Source: Roseibacillus ishigakijimensis (GTDB lineage: Bacteria; Verrucomicrobiota; Verrucomicrobiia; Verrucomicrobiales; Akkermansiaceae). Taken from it: 64,000 bases of DNA. The stretch lies in contig NZ_JAENIO010000001.1 in NCBI RefSeq assembly GCF_016595415.1, forward strand, positions 124,001-188,000, written 5' to 3'. How positions within the stretch are numbered: the first letter of the stretch is position 1; each line of letters begins with the position of its first letter. Shown piece by piece: positions 17,014-27,700 of this stretch. The notes under the pieces were generated by a model. That model was given only the letters and a program-made list of their open reading frames with translations. It did no database searches and was not told the DNA's origin. Both the position numbers and the translations under genes were made by a program.

Positions 17014-19690
17014 TAGCCTTCCCTTTCCGCTTGCGGGCGGAAACGAGGCCAAGGATCCCGGCGAAGATGAGCAGGGCACCAAGGGTCCAAGGATGAGGTG
17101 TTCGGCTGGGGGGCGGGTTCGTGCTCGTTTGCAGACTGGTGAGCTCTTTGAGGTTCACTTCGTCGGCTGGGATCAAGGCTGGCAGGGGGCCCTGATGGGT
17201 CATGAGGAAAGGCCCGTAGCGGAGGACGGCTTCTTCAAGCCCGGCATCCGAGTTGCTCTTGTCGATGGACTGGCGTAGGAGGTGAGTTTGCAGTCGCCAG
17301 AGATTTTGATTGGGATTGGGATGAAGTCGGCTTAGTTCGTAAAAATCCCTCATAAAGTGAGCAGTCGAGAGGTCGGGAACTTGCCAGAGGGTCATCAGCA
17401 CGCTGCGGGCACCGGCAAGCATGAAGGCGCGGCGGAGACCCAGCACGCCCTCCCCGGTGAGAGGAAGTCCGCGACCGGTATGGCAAGCCGAGAGGGTGAC
17501 GAGGTGGGTGTCACCGAGGGGCAGCCGGGCAATGTCGGCCGGGTAGAGTTGCTGCTTGTGACTCAAATGAAGGCCGGAGCTCTGGAGAATCTCGGGCTGG
17601 GCATCGAAGTCGCCTCGAAAATGAGCTCCTTCTTTTTCCCCCTGATAAAAGGCGTGGGTCGCCAGGTGAAGAACCGTCCCCGGCGAATGCTGCTTCAGGA
17701 GGATTGCCAAGGGATCCCTTGGATCGAGGGCGGTGATGCTTCCCTTGGGGGCGAGTTTGCTGATCTCGGCCAGTTCTTCCGCCACTGAGGGCAAATCCGA
17801 GAGGGGATGATTATCCGGCATCTCGGGGGAGGAGAATTGGGAAAGACCAAGCAGGGTCCAAGGGCCGGCGAAGAGATCGAGGGGAAGATGCGCCTCCGAG
17901 AGCGCACGCCGGGAGCTGACAAAGAGAACCTGAGGGTAGACTTCGCCTAGAAGTTTTCCCTTGGCATCAAGTAAACTGTTGTAGGGAAGGAAGTGCAAGG
18001 CCCCATCCGGGCAGAGAAAAAGGGTCTCGGTGCCTGCAGGTAGCCGGGTGAGGGCAGGAGCAAGAAATCGCTGGTGGATTTGCTTGAGGACTGCCTCCAG
18101 CCGTATCGGCGGGGCTTGGGAGGGGGAACCGCCGAGGATGACGCTGCGGTGATTCAAGCGGGCGGTCAGGGCCTTGAGCCATCGATTAAGAGTCTGCTCG
18201 CTAGCCAGTTCGCAAAAGTGAATCTCGCTCTGGGTTTCAATAATTGCTCCGTAATGATAGTGCCACTGCCCGTTCTGTGGCTTGCGGTAGCGGATGAAAT
18301 CAATGAAGGCTGCTGAAGGAGCCAGGGCGTGTGCTTCTGCGGTGTCAATCTGTGTTTCGGCATTTTCCCTCGATATCAAGCTATCCTGCAGAAGACCTTT
18401 GTTGGCCGCGAGAAGACGGTGCAAGCGGCGGGCGTTGCCCCGGCAAGCGGGGAGGGAATAGAGGTCGAATTGAGAAAGAAAATTCAGCCGTTCTCTTTCG
18501 CTTCCGTGATTGAGCAGGTGCTGGAGGGCGGCTTCCGCTTGTTCGCAGGCGATTGCGGTGGCTTGGCGGGCTTCTTCTTCCCATCCGGCCAAGTGGGCGT
18601 TCCAAGCGAGATTTTGCAACCATTCGGCGCGTTGCTGATGTCCGTGCGCCAGGCCCTTCATCTCGTTTTCAATGGCCTGCAGAGCCGATTCCATCTCCTG
18701 GCGGGCGAGTTCATGATTGTGCTGAAGCATGGCCGCAAAGCCGATGTTGTGGTGGTAGCTGGCCAGGGCGGGGTGGTGGCGGGGAAAGTAGGGGCCGAGG
18801 AGGGCGAGGGCCTCGCGGAAAGTGGCTTCCGCTGCCTCGGGATCATTGGCGAGCTCGAATTCTCCCGCCTTGTTGAGAATTTCCGCTTCCGCTCGGGCCC
18901 GGGTGTAGCTTTCAGGCTGCTGCCGAATGAGGGTGAGAGCGGTGATGAGCGAGTCTTGCGCCGCGCCTTCTTCCCCGGCCCGGTGTTGGCTGAGTGCGAG
19001 CAGATCGTAGAAGGGAGCGAGATTCAGCCCTTCCACTTTTTGGCCGAAGGCGATCGCTTGCTGGGAATGCTCGCTTGCGCGGTGGTAGTTCCGGATGGTG
19101 AGGAGATAGCGCGCTAAATGGTGGTGCCGTAATGCCCGCAGTTCGACCTCGTCAACGGGGGTGGCTGCCAGGGCGCGGGTTAATCGGGACCCAGCTTCTT
19201 GATACTTGCCCGCCGAGAGGAGTGTGAGAGCGAGGTGATCCGCAGTGATGCTTTCCCAATAGGCGGCCTCCTCACTGGGCACCTGCTGCCAATAGTGGAG
19301 GGACGAGCGGAAGGCGGCTTCAGCCTCTCCCAAGGCGCCGCTTTCCTGACAAGCTTGCCCAAGCAGATCGGCGAGGCGCGCACGCAGTTTTAACTCGATA
19401 TCAAGGGAATTGGCTTCGCGGAGGGCCTGCTCGAGGACTTGGCAAGCGAGACCGGATTGTCCATCCGCGAGGAGGGCCATCCCTTGGGCGAGGCGGGTGC
19501 GGGCGAGTTCCTCATTGTCATCCGCACTTCGCTTGGCGAGGGAGAGAAGTTCGCTTTCCCGGTGGCGGAGCTCTGCGATGGCTTCCTGGTAGCGGCCGGT
19601 GGCGAAGAGCTCACTCGGGCTCGGTGCGGCCGTCGCCGGACAAAGGGCGAGGAGCAAGGAAGCGAGGACGAGAATGGAAGGCAATCTCAC
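17000..19690 (-). CDS. TPR-CHAT protease, exported, with C-terminal membrane anchor
   Basis: CHAT domains are caspase-like cysteine proteases. From the GTG at 19690 the protein has 896 aa: signal peptide ([20 protein letters not shown]), tetratricopeptide-type helical repeats to about residue 470, and a CHAT domain from about 540 to 850. The catalytic dyad is H679 in LHLATHAFY and C736 in [10 protein letters not shown], followed by [20 protein letters not shown]. The C-terminus has one membrane helix ([18 protein letters not shown]) and a basic tail. The open frame runs upstream to 19924, but that part overlaps the ferredoxin gene and looks non-coding. The overlap with the TPS-like gene suggests co-evolution. 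Confidence 0.85.
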   Translation of the reverse strand: MRLPSILVLASLLLALCPATAAPSPSELFATGRYQEAIAELRHRESELLSLAKRSADDNEELARTRLAQGMALLADGQSGLACQVLEQALREANSLDIELKLRARLADLLGQACQESGALGEAEAAFRSSLHYWQQVPSEEAAYWESITADHLALTLLSAGKYQEAGSRLTRALAATPVDEVELRALRHHHLARYLLTIRNYHRASEHSQQAIAFGQKVEGLNLAPFYDLLALSQHRAGEEGAAQDSLITALTLIRQQPESYTRARAEAEILNKAGEFELANDPEAAEATFREALALLGPYFPRHHPALASYHHNIGFAAMLQHNHELARQEMESALQAIENEMKGLAHGHQQRAEWLQNLAWNAHLAGWEEEARQATAIACEQAEAALQHLLNHGSERERLNFLSQFDLYSLPACRGNARRLHRLLAANKGLLQDSLISRENAETQIDTAEAHALAPSAAFIDFIRYRKPQNGQWHYHYGAIIETQSEIHFCELASEQTLNRWLKALTARLNHRSVILGGSPSQAPPIRLEAVLKQIHQRFLAPALTRLPAGTETLFLCPDGALHFLPYNSLLDAKGKLLGEVYPQVLFVSSRRALSEAHLPLDLFAGPWTLLGLSQFSSPEMPDNHPLSDLPSVAEELAEISKLAPKGSITALDPRDPLAILLKQHSPGTVLHLATHAFYQGEKEGAHFRGDFDAQPEILQSSGLHLSHKQQLYPADIARLPLGDTHLVTLSACHTGRGLPLTGEGVLGLRRAFMLAGARSVLMTLWQVPDLSTAHFMRDFYELSRLHPNPNQNLWRLQTHLLRQSIDKSNSDAGLEEAVLRYGPFLMTHQGPLPALIPADEVNLKELTSLQTSTNPPPSRTPHPWTLGALLIFAGILGLVSARKRKGKATSVG

Positions 19691-19709
19691 GGCAGGGTGG
19701 AAATGAGCC

Positions 19710-20021
19710 TCACGGCTCGTGCGGAGGAGAGATGCGCAGATCTTCCACCGGCTTTCCGCCGAGTAGGTGTTCCTGAATGATACGCTCGAGATTATCCGGA
19801 TGACAATGACGATACCACACGTCGTCGGGATAGACGACTGCGACGGGTCCTTCCACACAGACGCGGAGACAGTCAGCCTTGCTGCGGCGGATTTCTTGGC
19901 TCGGCTGGGGGAGCTGGAGTTCACCCAACCGCTTTTTCAGATAGTTCCAGGCAGCTTCCCCCTCCGGGGGTTGGCAGCATTTTCCTTTTGTGGGCAGGGC
20001 ACAGAGGAAGATGTGCCGCAT
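19710..20021 (-). CDS. Thioredoxin-like [2Fe-2S] ferredoxin
   Basis: This 103-residue protein has the four-cysteine pattern of the thioredoxin-like 2Fe-2S ferredoxins: [14 protein letters not shown] near the start, then [12 protein letters not shown], followed by [18 protein letters not shown] and EHLLGGKPV. These soluble proteins carry single electrons; partners vary. ATG 20021 is preferred because the domain starts immediately with it; an upstream ATG at 20066 would overlap the GH63 gene by 19 bp. The gene lies between gh63 (upstream) and the CHAT gene (downstream), all on the minus strand with small gaps, so it could be part of one transcript. Confidence 0.82.
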   Translation of the reverse strand: MRHIFLCALPTKGKCCQPPEGEAAWNYLKKRLGELQLPQPSQEIRRSKADCLRVCVEGPVAVVYPDDVWYRHCHPDNLERIIQEHLLGGKPVEDLRISPPHEP

Positions 20022-20047
20022 GTTGGATTGGGGCAATGGGCTTTGCT

Positions 20048-22744
20048 TTAGAGGTCCTTTTTCCATTCGTCTTGACAGCTTGCCAGCTTCTCGCGTCGCT
20101 CGCGCACAAGGCGAACGACGAGGGAAGTCCAGCCGGTTTGATGGGAGGCACCAAGGCCTTCACCGGTTTCGCCATGGAAGTATTCGTAGAAAAGAACAAG
20201 CTCTTTCCAATGTTCGTCCTCCTTGTAACGGGGATCATCGCCATTACAGGGGCGGCGGCCGTTTTCATCAGGCAGAAAGAGGGAGATGAGTCGATCGCAG
20301 AGGTCAATGGCAACCTCCCGCAAGGTCGCGCTTTGGCCGGATCCGGTCGGATACTCCACTTGGAGAGAGTCACCGTAGAAGTAGTAGTAGCGTTCAAGAG
20401 CTTCGATAATGAGGAAGTTTGTCGGGAACCAGATAGGCCCTCGCCAGTTGGAATTGCCGCCAAACATGCCACTGTCCGATTCGCCCGGAACGTAGCTTAC
20501 CGTGTTTTTCTTGCCCTGGTGCTCGAAGACAAATGGACTGTGGCCATGGGCTTTGCTCAGAGAGCGGATGCCGTAGTCGGAAAGAAATTCCTGCGGATCG
20601 AGGAGACGCTTGAGGGTCTTGAGGAAGCGATCTTCGGGAGGAATGGCCAAGAGCACGCGGTTGGGATTCTTCTCCCCTTCCGCCCGTCGCACGTTGATGT
20701 ATTTGAGCAATTCCGGCTGATTGGTGAGAAACCAGTCCATCCGTCTGCGGAATCCGGGCAGGGCATCGATGGTCTTTTGCTTCAGCACGGTGACCCCGAT
20801 CATGGGTAGGAGACCGACTAGCGAGCGAATTTTCATCGGGATGGGCTTGTCGTCTCCCACGATGAGGTTGTCGTAGTAGAAACCGTCTTCCTCATCCCAC
20901 AATCCGCTTCCTCCCAACGAGTTCATCGCATCTGTGATACTTACGAAGTGTTCCAGGAATTTGGAAGCGATGTCTTCATAGGGCGGCCGGGTGGGGGCCA
21001 GCTCCAGGGCCATGGCGAGCATGGTCAGGCAGTAGGAGCCCATCCAAGCGGTGCCGTCGGCCTGCTGGAGGACGGAGCCGCTGGGCAAGCTGTGTGAGCG
21101 ATCAAAAACCCCGATATTGTCGAGGCCAAGAAAGCCTCCGCCGAAGACGTGGCGCCCCCCCACGTCCTTGCGGTTGACCCACCAGGTGAAATTGATGAGG
21201 AGCTTTTGAAAACACCGTTCGAGGAAGTCGAGGTCTCGTTGTCCCTTCCGATCAGCGATTTTATACACCCGCCAGACCGCCCAAGCGTGCACGGGGGGAT
21301 TGACGTCTGAGAAGTTCCACTCGTAGGCGGGGAGCTGACCATTGGGATGCATATACCATTCCCGCAGGAGCAAAAGCAGCTGGTGCTTGGTAAAGCCCGG
21401 GTCGAGAACGGCGAAGGGAATCATGTGGAAGGCGGTGTCCCAGGCGGCAAACCAAGGGTATTCCCACTTGTCGGGCATGGAGAGGATGTCGCGCGCGAAG
21501 AAATGCGACCAATCCGAATTTCGCCCGGCCAATCTTTCGTAGGGTGGGGGAGGGCCATCGCGATCTCCCTTCAACCAGTCCTTGATAACGTAGTAGAAAA
21601 ACTGCTTGGTCCAGAGAAGTCCGGCGTAGCCTTGTCGGCACATGTTTTCCTCTGCGGCCGAGAGATTACGAGGAATGACCTCCTGGTAAAATTCGTTCGC
21701 CTCCGCGATGCGTTCGGCAAAGGTTTCCTCAAAATGGTCCAATTCCTGAAAACCATTGTCCTCCTTCAGTTCGTGCAGCCGACAATGAACCACCACGGTT
21801 TCCCCGGGGGCGATGAGCAGCTTGAAGTGCGCGGTGGCCTTCGTTCCCTTTTCCTCCGGATTGATGGCATCGACTTCCTGATTGATGAGGTGGCGATGAA
21901 AGGCATCTTTGACATAGGGGCTGGGACCCGGGGTCTTGAAGACGCGTGGATAATTGGTCTCGTTCTCGGTAAAGAGCCAAGCCGTCTCGCTGCAGGCTTG
22001 GTCGGCCAAAGAAGCGTAAAAGCGGAATTTCCCCAGATTGCCATGCTGGGCTTCCAAGCCCGCCCCCTTGCGCCGAATATCCGGTCGCCGCACTGGTTCT
22101 TCGTATTCGTTGCCCCACTTCCAAGTGTTCCGGAACCAGAGATGGGGAAGGAGGTGGATTTCCGCGGTTTCGGGGCCCCGGTTGGTGAGGGAGATCTTCC
22201 ACAGGAGGTCTTGGGGTGAGCGCTTGGCGACTTCTTGCAAGACGTCAAAGTAGCGCCCGTCTTGGAAGGCCCCGGTATCAGCCAGCTCTAACTCCCGATC
22301 GAGATAGCCTCGCTTGCCGTTTTCATCCCGCAATTTGACGTAGGGAAACTTCGCCTGTGGGTATTTGTAGAGAGCCTTGGTGTAGGAGTGTGTGGGCGTG
22401 GAATCCAGGTAGTAATAGCATTCTTTAACGTCCTCGCCATGATTCCCCTCCGGCCCAGTCAGTCCAAAAAGCCTTTCCTTCAAGATATCGTCCTGGCCAT
22501 TCCAGAGTGCGGGGGAAAAGCAGAGCCGGCACTGGCGATCGCACCACCCCTGCAAGCCGTCTTCACCCCAGCGATAGGCCCGGCTGCGGGCGTGGTCGTG
22601 GGGAAAGGCACCCCAACTATTCCCGTCGGCCGAGTAGTCCTCCCGCACGGTGCCCCATTGCCGCTCACTCAAGTAAGGGCCCCACCGCCGCCAGTTTTTC
22701 TCCCGAGCCGCCTCCTCAGCCAATCTAGTCCGTTCCTGAATCAT
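20048..22744 (-). CDS. GH63-type (MGH1-like) glycoside hydrolase
   Basis: This 898-residue cytoplasmic protein lacks a signal peptide and resembles bacterial GH63 enzymes, which remove glucose or mannose from small alpha-linked glycosides such as mannosylglycerate. Landmarks are the N-terminal [19 protein letters not shown] block, [17 protein letters not shown], the (alpha/alpha)6-barrel segments [14 protein letters not shown] and [44 protein letters not shown] and the C-terminal [12 protein letters not shown] 22744 is used because [18 protein letters not shown] is the usual family start. The natural substrate cannot be read from the sequence. Confidence 0.85.
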   Translation of the reverse strand: MIQERTRLAEEAAREKNWRRWGPYLSERQWGTVREDYSADGNSWGAFPHDHARSRAYRWGEDGLQGWCDRQCRLCFSPALWNGQDDILKERLFGLTGPEGNHGEDVKECYYYLDSTPTHSYTKALYKYPQAKFPYVKLRDENGKRGYLDRELELADTGAFQDGRYFDVLQEVAKRSPQDLLWKISLTNRGPETAEIHLLPHLWFRNTWKWGNEYEEPVRRPDIRRKGAGLEAQHGNLGKFRFYASLADQACSETAWLFTENETNYPRVFKTPGPSPYVKDAFHRHLINQEVDAINPEEKGTKATAHFKLLIAPGETVVVHCRLHELKEDNGFQELDHFEETFAERIAEANEFYQEVIPRNLSAAEENMCRQGYAGLLWTKQFFYYVIKDWLKGDRDGPPPPYERLAGRNSDWSHFFARDILSMPDKWEYPWFAAWDTAFHMIPFAVLDPGFTKHQLLLLLREWYMHPNGQLPAYEWNFSDVNPPVHAWAVWRVYKIADRKGQRDLDFLERCFQKLLINFTWWVNRKDVGGRHVFGGGFLGLDNIGVFDRSHSLPSGSVLQQADGTAWMGSYCLTMLAMALELAPTRPPYEDIASKFLEHFVSITDAMNSLGGSGLWDEEDGFYYDNLIVGDDKPIPMKIRSLVGLLPMIGVTVLKQKTIDALPGFRRRMDWFLTNQPELLKYINVRRAEGEKNPNRVLLAIPPEDRFLKTLKRLLDPQEFLSDYGIRSLSKAHGHSPFVFEHQGKKNTVSYVPGESDSGMFGGNSNWRGPIWFPTNFLIIEALERYYYFYGDSLQVEYPTGSGQSATLREVAIDLCDRLISLFLPDENGRRPCNGDDPRYKEDEHWKELVLFYEYFHGETGEGLGASHQTGWTSLVVRLVRERREKLASCQDEWKKDL

Positions 22745-22861
22745 AACTGATGGCTTGGCTTTTAGCAGGATCCAGCCCAATCGGCGAGCGATACCTCTGC
22801 AGAAACTCCCGGAGGAGGGTCAACGGATTGACACCCCGGTTCCACTGTGAGATCGTCGCTC

Positions 22862-23929
22862 ATGGCTGCCGCGCAACCGCGAACCGCCACTTTGGTGGGA
22901 CTTTTTATCTTCATTGGTCTGGTCGTGCTCGCCTGGCTCATCCTCCTCGTGGGTCGCTTCGAGAATCGATACGAAGAGACTTACACCATCAGGGTTGAGC
23001 TCGCCGATGCCAGCGGCGTCGTCAAGGGCACCCCGGTCAAGCTTGCTGGCGTGCGCATCGGATCCGTCGTGGGCCCTCCCCGGCTGCATTCCGTCTCACC
23101 ACCTCGAGTCATCGTGCCGGTTGGTATTGATTCCAGCCGCAACTTGCCAGTGGATGCCCGCTTTCGGGTGCAAAGCGCCACCGTCCTAGGGGACAAACTT
23201 CTGACCGTGACCATTCCGCCTTCCCCGGCAGCCCGCAATCTAAAGGATGGCGACCTCGTGGAAGGAGGAGGGCAAGCTGGTCTGGAGGCCATCACCAATG
23301 ATGCCCTGGCGGTTGTCCACGAAACCCGCACCCTCGTTACCGAGGCCCAGAGCAGTTTACAGAGTTTCGACAGTGCGGTGGGTGAGATTCGTGGCGTCAC
23401 CCGGCGTCTGGGAGAAACCGTTGATACCGTCAATCGTGAGCTCTTGAACGAAGCGAATATCCGTTCTATCAGTTTCACTATCAGCCATGTCGAAGATGCC
23501 TCGTTGGGCATTCGCAATGCCAGTGCCGAGTTCCAGCCCGTCTTGGCTGCGGTCCGGGAAGCGGTCAATCGGGTCAGTGCCCTCGCCCAGACGGCCGAAA
23601 ACACCTTTAGCGAAATCGATCAGCAGCTGACTCAGGTCGGCCCGGCCATAGAAGAAGTGCCCGCAACCATGAGGTCGCTGCGGAGAGCGGCTGACCAAGC
23701 GGGGGAAGCGGTGGTGCAGGCCGAGAAAACCTTCGCCAAAGCAGGAGACACCCTCGATACCCTCACTGGGGAAGAAGGCCTGGTCGGGGCTCTCACCCAG
23801 GATGCCGAGGTCTCAACCGACACCAAGTCCTTTATCCGCAACCTTCGCCGTCACGGTATCCTGGGCTACAAGGACGAAGAAACCCCGGCCGATGATCCAC
23901 GTGAACGCTATCAGGGACGCCGCCGGTAA
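22862..23929 (+). CDS. MlaD/MCE-domain membrane-anchored lipid transport protein (orphan)
   Basis: The N-terminus has one membrane helix (LVGLFIFIGLVVLAWLILLV) directly followed by the MCE domain (about residues 40-120: VELADASGVVKGTPVKLAGV, then VPVGIDSSRNLPVDARF and VLGDKLLTV). The remaining 230 residues are helical and coiled-coil-like, as in MCE proteins that form lipid-conducting tubes across the periplasm. The usual partners (MlaE permease, MlaF ATPase) are not adjacent. GTG 22847 is an alternative start five codons upstream. Sense-strand codons are more C-rich than in the flanking genes. Confidence 0.85.
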   Translation: MAAAQPRTATLVGLFIFIGLVVLAWLILLVGRFENRYEETYTIRVELADASGVVKGTPVKLAGVRIGSVVGPPRLHSVSPPRVIVPVGIDSSRNLPVDARFRVQSATVLGDKLLTVTIPPSPAARNLKDGDLVEGGGQAGLEAITNDALAVVHETRTLVTEAQSSLQSFDSAVGEIRGVTRRLGETVDTVNRELLNEANIRSISFTISHVEDASLGIRNASAEFQPVLAAVREAVNRVSALAQTAENTFSEIDQQLTQVGPAIEEVPATMRSLRRAADQAGEAVVQAEKTFAKAGDTLDTLTGEEGLVGALTQDAEVSTDTKSFIRNLRRHGILGYKDEETPADDPRERYQGRRR

Positions 23930-24733
23930 AAACTGGCCCGCCCGCCAATTCTCTAACAGCCAATTTGGTGCAATAACTTTTCAGCTATTTCTACTTGCTA
24001 TTTGTTTAATCTAATGTAACACGGGCTCGTAATTAGCTGTTTTCAGCCAATTACGTTGGGATCAAGTAGCAAAATGGCCTTCCTCCGACTGGGGGGTTGG
24101 AGGAAGGCCGACTTGAGTCCGACCACTCTTGATGGAGCGAATAGGAAGCTCCGTTGGCAAGGCACTGAATTCTTCAGGGTGTGCCTTGGAAAGAATGCCC
24201 CGTCAATTCGTGCGCAGGGAAGAGATTCACAGGAGGAGTCGACGAGGATAGAATCGGCTTTGATTGAGTAAAGTAAACAGACTCCGGCAGGATTTCTGGC
24301 TTCCCTTTTCAAACTGCTCGCAGCCCCTCCTTGTGATCCATTTCATCCAAGTGAGGCCTCTAGGGGTAGTACGGAATGCTGGCATGGTGGTGATTAGTGG
24401 CCAAGAAGTGGTGCTTCTCACTTTCTATCAGATAAAGAAGATAGAAAGAAAGTCACTGACTGGATTTCTAATGGCACCCCATCGTCCGAGAGCACGATCA
24501 TTTCACTCGTAGGTGAGGAGAGTGCTTCCCGGTTCCAACTCCTTCTTGAAACTGTCTTAAATAGACATTACTATATATTTAATGATATATCAAAAAAGGC
24601 GACAATGCCCTTGGTGATTGCCGGAAAAAATGGAGATGATGGGAGGGGTTATTTGTGTCTTATTTTCAGAGGTTTAAGAAATACGTAACTTATAGTTTTT
24701 CGTGAAAAGATAAGAGTTTTCCTGTGTTTGTGA
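23930..24733. other. Gap with low coding potential before the giant beta-helix gene
   Basis: About 800 nt with only short frames (up to 89 codons) on both strands, none recognisable. The first part (23,940-24,060) and last part (24,540-24,730) are AT-rich. The centre has neighbouring-genome GC and contains a perfect hairpin at 24076-24109. It may be a decayed gene plus the regulatory region of the giant gene. Confidence 0.5.
24076..24109 (-). terminator. Perfect 11-bp hairpin, terminator-like in the minus direction
   Basis: GGCCTTCCTCC (24076-24086) pairs perfectly with GGAGGAAGGCC (24099-24109) around a 12-nt loop containing six G. Read on the minus strand the hairpin is followed by ATTTTGCT. 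It may end an unidentified minus transcript or be a structured RNA. Confidence 0.5.
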
Positions 24734-24763
24734 TTGACTAAATTGAAGAGTTGGACCTTTAGT
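24734..24763 (+). promoter_or_regulatory. Candidate promoter of the giant beta-helix gene
   Basis: TTGACT (24734-24739) is followed after 18 nt by TTTAGT (24758-24763). It overlaps the GTG at 24762, which favours the ATG at 24798 as the real start. Confidence 0.4.
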
Positions 24764-24797
24764 GAAAGTAACGATACGCAAACAACAACGCTTACCA

Positions 24798-27700
24798 ATG
24801 AAGACTTTTCTTTCCTTCCTTCAGTCGCCGCGAGTTGCTTCTCCTATGGCTGGATTTCTAATGTCAGGTATTCTTCCGGCGGAGGTTATCCGCGTTCCGT
24901 TGGATCAGACAACACTTCCGGCGGCCATTTCCGCTGCTGGGCCGGGCGATCGTATTGAACTTGCGAATGGAACTTATTCCCTGTCAGGAACGCTAAATAT
25001 CAATAAATCATTAACGATTGTCGGGGAAAGTGAGTCCGGAGTCATCATTGATGCTTCGGGAAACGGAGCCAGCTGGGGAATCAAAGTGCAGGCGGATGAC
25101 GTCACTCTCGACACCTTTACAATGAGACCTCCTCTCGTGCCTGGTTCAGTGGGGACAAGCGGAGGGGGAGGGTATGCTATCCATGCTCAATTCGATGCGG
25201 GTATCCCGCAAGCGCATAAGAATTTGACTCTGGCCAATATCACGATTCGGGACGGGAACCGGAGTTCTTTCGATGTCAACGGCTATGATGGGGTGACCTT
25301 GACGAATCTGACCGCGACCGGAAATGCCGTTGGCAACGGCATTCAGGTCTCTGGTTGCACTGACGTCATTATGACCGGCTGCGAGGTGTCCGGGAATGCT
25401 TGGGGAGCGATTGCGGTTTATGTTTCAAAGCCTGGGCAGCTGAATCGGCCTAGCAGCAATGTGGTATTTGACTTTACGGCCAATCCCGATTTGGAGGGAA
25501 TCTTTTATATTGAGGATCAGGATGGCCTTACGAATAGCGGGATCGCGGTGGATGGAGCCAGTCATAAGGTAGTTGGCAAGGGGTCAACGACCCAACACCT
25601 TTTCTTGAATACGGGCGACGAAGACGATGCTTTTGCCCTCATGGATGCGATCGAGGCTCGCTTTCCCACCAGCCTGGCCGCCTATGACCTGGCAACCGGC
25701 CATCTCATTGTCAATCCGGCAGGAGAAGCAGGGGTGATTCAGGCTGCTATCGATGCCGCTGAAGAGGGAGACGTCATCGCTCTGCCTGCGGGAATTTTCA
25801 CGGAGGAATTGGTTATCGACAAAAGAATCTCATTGAGGGGTGCCTTGGCGGGAAAATCGGCAGGGATTGTGACCGACAGTCTTTGGAATGATGAGCAAAA
25901 CAGGACAATTTTGGATGGTGGAATCATCGTTAGGGCAGCTCAGGCCGGTGTCGATGGAATCGATATTCGCAACGGGCGTGGCTACGGCTCGCGAAAAGTG
26001 GGTATCGCGGTTGAGGCCGAGCGGGTTTCCATTCGGAACGTATTCATCTCCGATGTTTATGTCGCTTCCGAATCGAACTACGATGGCCTGGTTACGACCC
26101 CGAGCACGAACCACTTGCTTTTCGCTGACTCTACTGTCCTAAGCTGCTGGCGTCCGATTTATCTGAACCCTGGTGATGGCCATGTGGTTGCTGGAAACTT
26201 TTTGGAGGGACCAAGTGGCTCAGGGGTTGGAATTGGCTCGGACGGACTTAGCAGCTTTTCCCTGGTGAGCAACCGCATCACGGGATTTACCGAAGGCTGG
26301 GGCAGCAGTGCGGTCGGCCAGAATGTGCGGGCGAGAAACAATGATCTGGACGGAAACTTCATCGCGGTTGGCCAATATTCCGGCGATCCCATTGATGCTC
26401 GGGAGAATCTTTGGGATAAGCCTACTGGCCCGGATGAGAACGATGTCTTGGGATCCGTGGACGCGGCCGATCACTACACGACGGCGAGCCAGGTAACCAA
26501 TCAACCGATAACTAACTCCCGTACTGGCGTCGCTTATTCTCTCATCCAGGACGCACACAATGCGGCGGCTCCGGGCGATACCATCCTCGTGGGCGATGGC
26601 ACGTATGTAGAGGATCTGTTGCTTAGCAAACAAGTATCCTTGCAGGGCTCCGGGCCTGATACGTGCATTCTGTCCGGTGCCATTGGCGGAGGCCAGGCCA
26701 CGGTGCGCATCGAGACCTCGGAGGTCTCCGTCAGCGGATTGACCATCACCCGCGAAGGAAACAATCCCACCGATTGGAACGACAGCAGTCTCAATTTGGC
26801 CGGCATTGCTATCCAAGGCCAAGGTTTCACTGGCATTGCCGTCCACGACAACCGAATCACCGGAAACCGGACCGGCATCGACTTGAACAATACGAGTGGG
26901 CACACCATCCGCAACAACGTCATCGACAACAATCATACCGGGACCATTCTCCGTAATCAGACCGATGACCTCCTGGTGACGGAGAACTTTATCACCAACA
27001 ACCGCACGGTGGGTATCCTCTTCCTCGATGCCAGCGGTGGAAGCAATTCCCCCTTGCAGCAGGCTCAAAATGCCAACTTCTCAAACAACGATATCAGCGG
27101 CAACTGGTATGGGCAGGTCGTCGACCGACAGGCCGGAGGTTCTCTCCCCGCACCTGGTGGAAACCTCAAGAACTTTGCTAACAACTGGTTCGGCACAACC
27201 AATCCGTCCTTCACCAACAGTAATAGCGGCGAACCCGGCTATGCCGTTCTCATTCCTGTTGCTTACGGAGGAAGCGCCGAGGCCCCTGCTTCCTCGCAGC
27301 CTGATTTCGCGGGTCCGGCTTCAGCGAACCTTACCATTGTTCCGCTTTTCACTGATGGAACCGATACCGATATCGATTCTGGCAATGGCTGGGGCATTTA
27401 CGGATTTCAAGGGGAAGCCACTTCCGTGGGAACCCCAGTTTACAACGTCACACAAGACACCCATCATGCGACCCTGGAGCGAGCGATCGCGGCGGCAGTT
27501 GCCGGGGATGAACTTGCCCTTTCGGGCACCTTCACCCTCTCAACCACCGTCACCCTCGACAAGGAACTGGTCTTGAATGGAGATCACGACAACGAGGGAA
27601 CCAACGCCCTCATCACCGGCACTGCCGATGCCCTTTTTCACTTCGGGGCGGGCTCGGATAGTTCGGAAATCAAAAACCTTGACTTCGATGCCACCGGAGT

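Noticed and set aside
19691-19924. 78-codon N-terminal extension of the CHAT protein
   Set aside because: It overlaps the ferredoxin gene in another frame, and a clean signal peptide begins at the GTG at 19690.
24264-24512. 82-codon frame in the gap before the giant gene
   Set aside because: No similarity recognised, poor composition and no start context; treated as non-coding.
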